Assembly: GCA_022561525.1 (NCBI GenBank)
Contig: JADFRB010000005.1
Location: forward strand, 1-15,762
Reading direction: 5' to 3'
Origin: Nitrospinota bacterium
GTDB taxonomy: Bacteria; Nitrospirota; Nitrospiria; Nitrospirales; UBA8639
DNA length: 15,762 bases
The notes under the pieces are model-generated. The model was not told the origin of the DNA. It was given only the letters and a program-made list of their open reading frames with translations, and searched no databases. Shown here piece by piece: positions 14,993 through 15,762 of this stretch (position 1 is the first letter of the stretch; each line of letters starts with the position of its first letter). The translations under genes and the position numbers were made by a program.

Positions 14993-15525
14993 TGGCGGTG
15001 CAGCTGATCGCGAGCGGGGTGCCGGGCGGCATGATCGTGCTGGCGGTGCTGCTGGTGAACCTGCGCCACATGCTGTACAGCGCATCGGTCGCGCCGCACG
15101 TCGACCATCTCGCTGCGCGCTGGCGCTGGCTGCTGGCGTACCTGCTCACCGACGAGGCGTACGCCGTCGGCATGCAGCGCTACGGCCGGGACGACGAGTC
15201 GGCGCGCAAGCACTGGTTCTTCTTCGGGGCGGGCTTCGCGCTCTGGGCGACGTGGCAGGCGACGACGGCGATCGGCATCGTGTTGGGCGCGGCGGTGCCG
15301 GAGAGCTGGTCGCTCGACTTCGCGCTGCCGCTGACGTTTATCGCGCTGCTGACGCCTGTGCTGACGACCAGGCCGGCGTTCGCTGCGGCAGTCGTCGCGG
15401 GCGTGATCGCCGTCGCCGGCTTCGATTGGCCGTACGGGACGGAGTTGATCACGGCGATCGGCGGCGGGCTGGTGGGCGGAATGTTCGTGGCGCGGCTACT
15501 TGAGAAAGAGGTGGCAGCGACATGA
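14989..15525 (+). CDS. azlC: AzlC family branched-chain amino acid export protein, 5'-truncated
   Basis: AzlC is the large integral-membrane subunit of the AzlCD exporter of branched-chain amino acids. About 178 residues remain from FVAVQLIASG onward. They include the family marks LLVNLRHMLYSASVAPHV and LLTDEAYAVGMQRY and several hydrophobic helices. Full AzlC proteins have roughly 230-250 residues, so the first ~60 are missing at the junction. The open frame begins at a TTG at 14968, but the first seven codons are not AzlC-like and belong to the other side. The TGA at 15523 overlaps the ATG of azlD. Codon use is strongly G/C-ending, unlike all genes to the left. Confidence 0.88.
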   Translation, partial: FVAVQLIASGVPGGMIVLAVLLVNLRHMLYSASVAPHVDHLAARWRWLLAYLLTDEAYAVGMQRYGRDDESARKHWFFFGAGFALWATWQATTAIGIVLGAAVPESWSLDFALPLTFIALLTPVLTTRPAFAAAVVAGVIAVAGFDWPYGTELITAIGGGLVGGMFVARLLEKEVAAT

Positions 15526-15762
15526 ACCTGTGGCTGGCCGTCGGACTGATGGGCGCGGGTACCTACGCGATCCGGCTCTCGATGCTGGTCTTCGTGAGCC
15601 ACCAGCGACTGCCTACAGCCGTTCGGGACGCGCTCCAGTACGTCATGCCCGCCGTGCTCCTGGCGATCATCCTGCCCGCAGTCGTGTACGTGGGTGACGA
15701 CGCCAGCTTTGAGCTATCGATCCAGAACGAACGTCTGGTCGCGGCGCTTATCGCAAGCGCGG
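15522..15762 (+). CDS. azlD: AzlD family transporter subunit, 3' end beyond window
   Basis: AzlD is the small membrane partner of AzlC. Eighty codons are visible and the frame is open at the window end. It starts MNLWLAVGLMGAGTYAIRLS, then has RLPTAVRDALQYVMPAVLLA and a following hydrophobic stretch (AIILPAVVYV). This matches the AzlD pattern of a TYAIR motif, a conserved arginine/proline turn and a paired helix. The ATG overlaps the azlC stop as ATGA, the usual coupled azlCD arrangement. It shares the high G+C of azlC. Typical length is about 100-110 residues, so roughly 25 remain unseen. Confidence 0.85.
   Translation, partial: MNLWLAVGLMGAGTYAIRLSMLVFVSHQRLPTAVRDALQYVMPAVLLAIILPAVVYVGDDASFELSIQNERLVAALIASA

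Noticed and set aside
14989..15173. N-terminal extension of the AMIN gene on the minus strand up to 15173
   Set aside because: These codons are antisense to azlC in G+C-rich DNA, where long shadow frames are common; the peptide is low-complexity Ser/Arg/Thr/Ala-rich and not AMIN-like.
15180..15602. 140-codon minus-strand open frame opposite azlC
   Set aside because: Shadow of azlC in G+C-rich DNA; no recognisable domain.
1..15762. Defence, toxin-antitoxin, secretion or biosynthetic system
   Set aside because: Larger genes are housekeeping or metabolic, and the paired small genes lack toxin-antitoxin hallmarks such as a DNA-binding antitoxin or a known toxin motif; RecQ alone does not indicate a defence island.

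Overview
The window looks like part of a Nitrospirota-type chromosome (a Nitrospira-like organism is my best guess). That guess rests on the overall look of the proteins, the moderate G+C, and the aroC-aroB-GAF/ANTAR and malQ-sugar phosphatase arrangements; no database search was possible. From about position 14,990 to the end the DNA changes abruptly to very G+C-rich sequence. It breaks into genes on both sides of the junction, so the last ~770 bases probably come from another organism or another locus, most likely by chimeric assembly.

Layout. 198-2405 (+) is a RecQ DNA helicase with a C-terminal RecQ-type helix-turn-helix. A gene-free stretch follows and contains a large inverted repeat (3011-3173). 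On the minus strand lie a HAD-family mannosyl-3-phosphoglycerate-phosphatase-like protein with two altered signature aspartates (3171-3986) and a 4-alpha-glucanotransferase, malQ (4036-6246). The 6.5-8.5 kb part is a patch of small genes: a two-helix membrane protein, an unknown 141-residue protein, a CxxC zinc-ribbon-like protein paired with an acidic 76-residue protein, and an MTH1187/DUF77 thiamine-binding-type protein. Three copies of a ~60 bp block sit upstream of three of these genes in the same relative orientation.

From 8579 to 14988 everything reads on the minus strand. In transcription order this is a truncated AMIN-domain gene, a possible 24-residue micro-ORF, aroC (chorismate synthase), aroB (3-dehydroquinate synthase), a GAF-GAF-ANTAR regulator, frr (ribosome recycling factor) and alr (alanine racemase). 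The aro genes supply chorismate for aromatic amino acids, frr serves translation and alr supplies D-alanine for peptidoglycan. The ANTAR protein is a putative RNA-binding antiterminator with two sensory GAF domains.

The intergenic spaces of this cluster are occupied by palindromic elements. One, between frr and alr, has 13 bp terminal inverted repeats flanked by an 8 bp direct repeat and looks like a MITE. Two others (10490-10784 and 13293-13384) share a hairpin core with compensatory base changes. Several elements touch or even supply the stop codon of the neighbouring gene.

The last ~770 bases encode a 5'-truncated azlC and the start of azlD (branched-chain amino acid exporter), with a 4 bp overlap. 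I found no CRISPR array, rRNA, tRNA, transposase gene or recognisable defence system. The most interesting material is the repeat biology, the degenerate HAD phosphatase and the junction.
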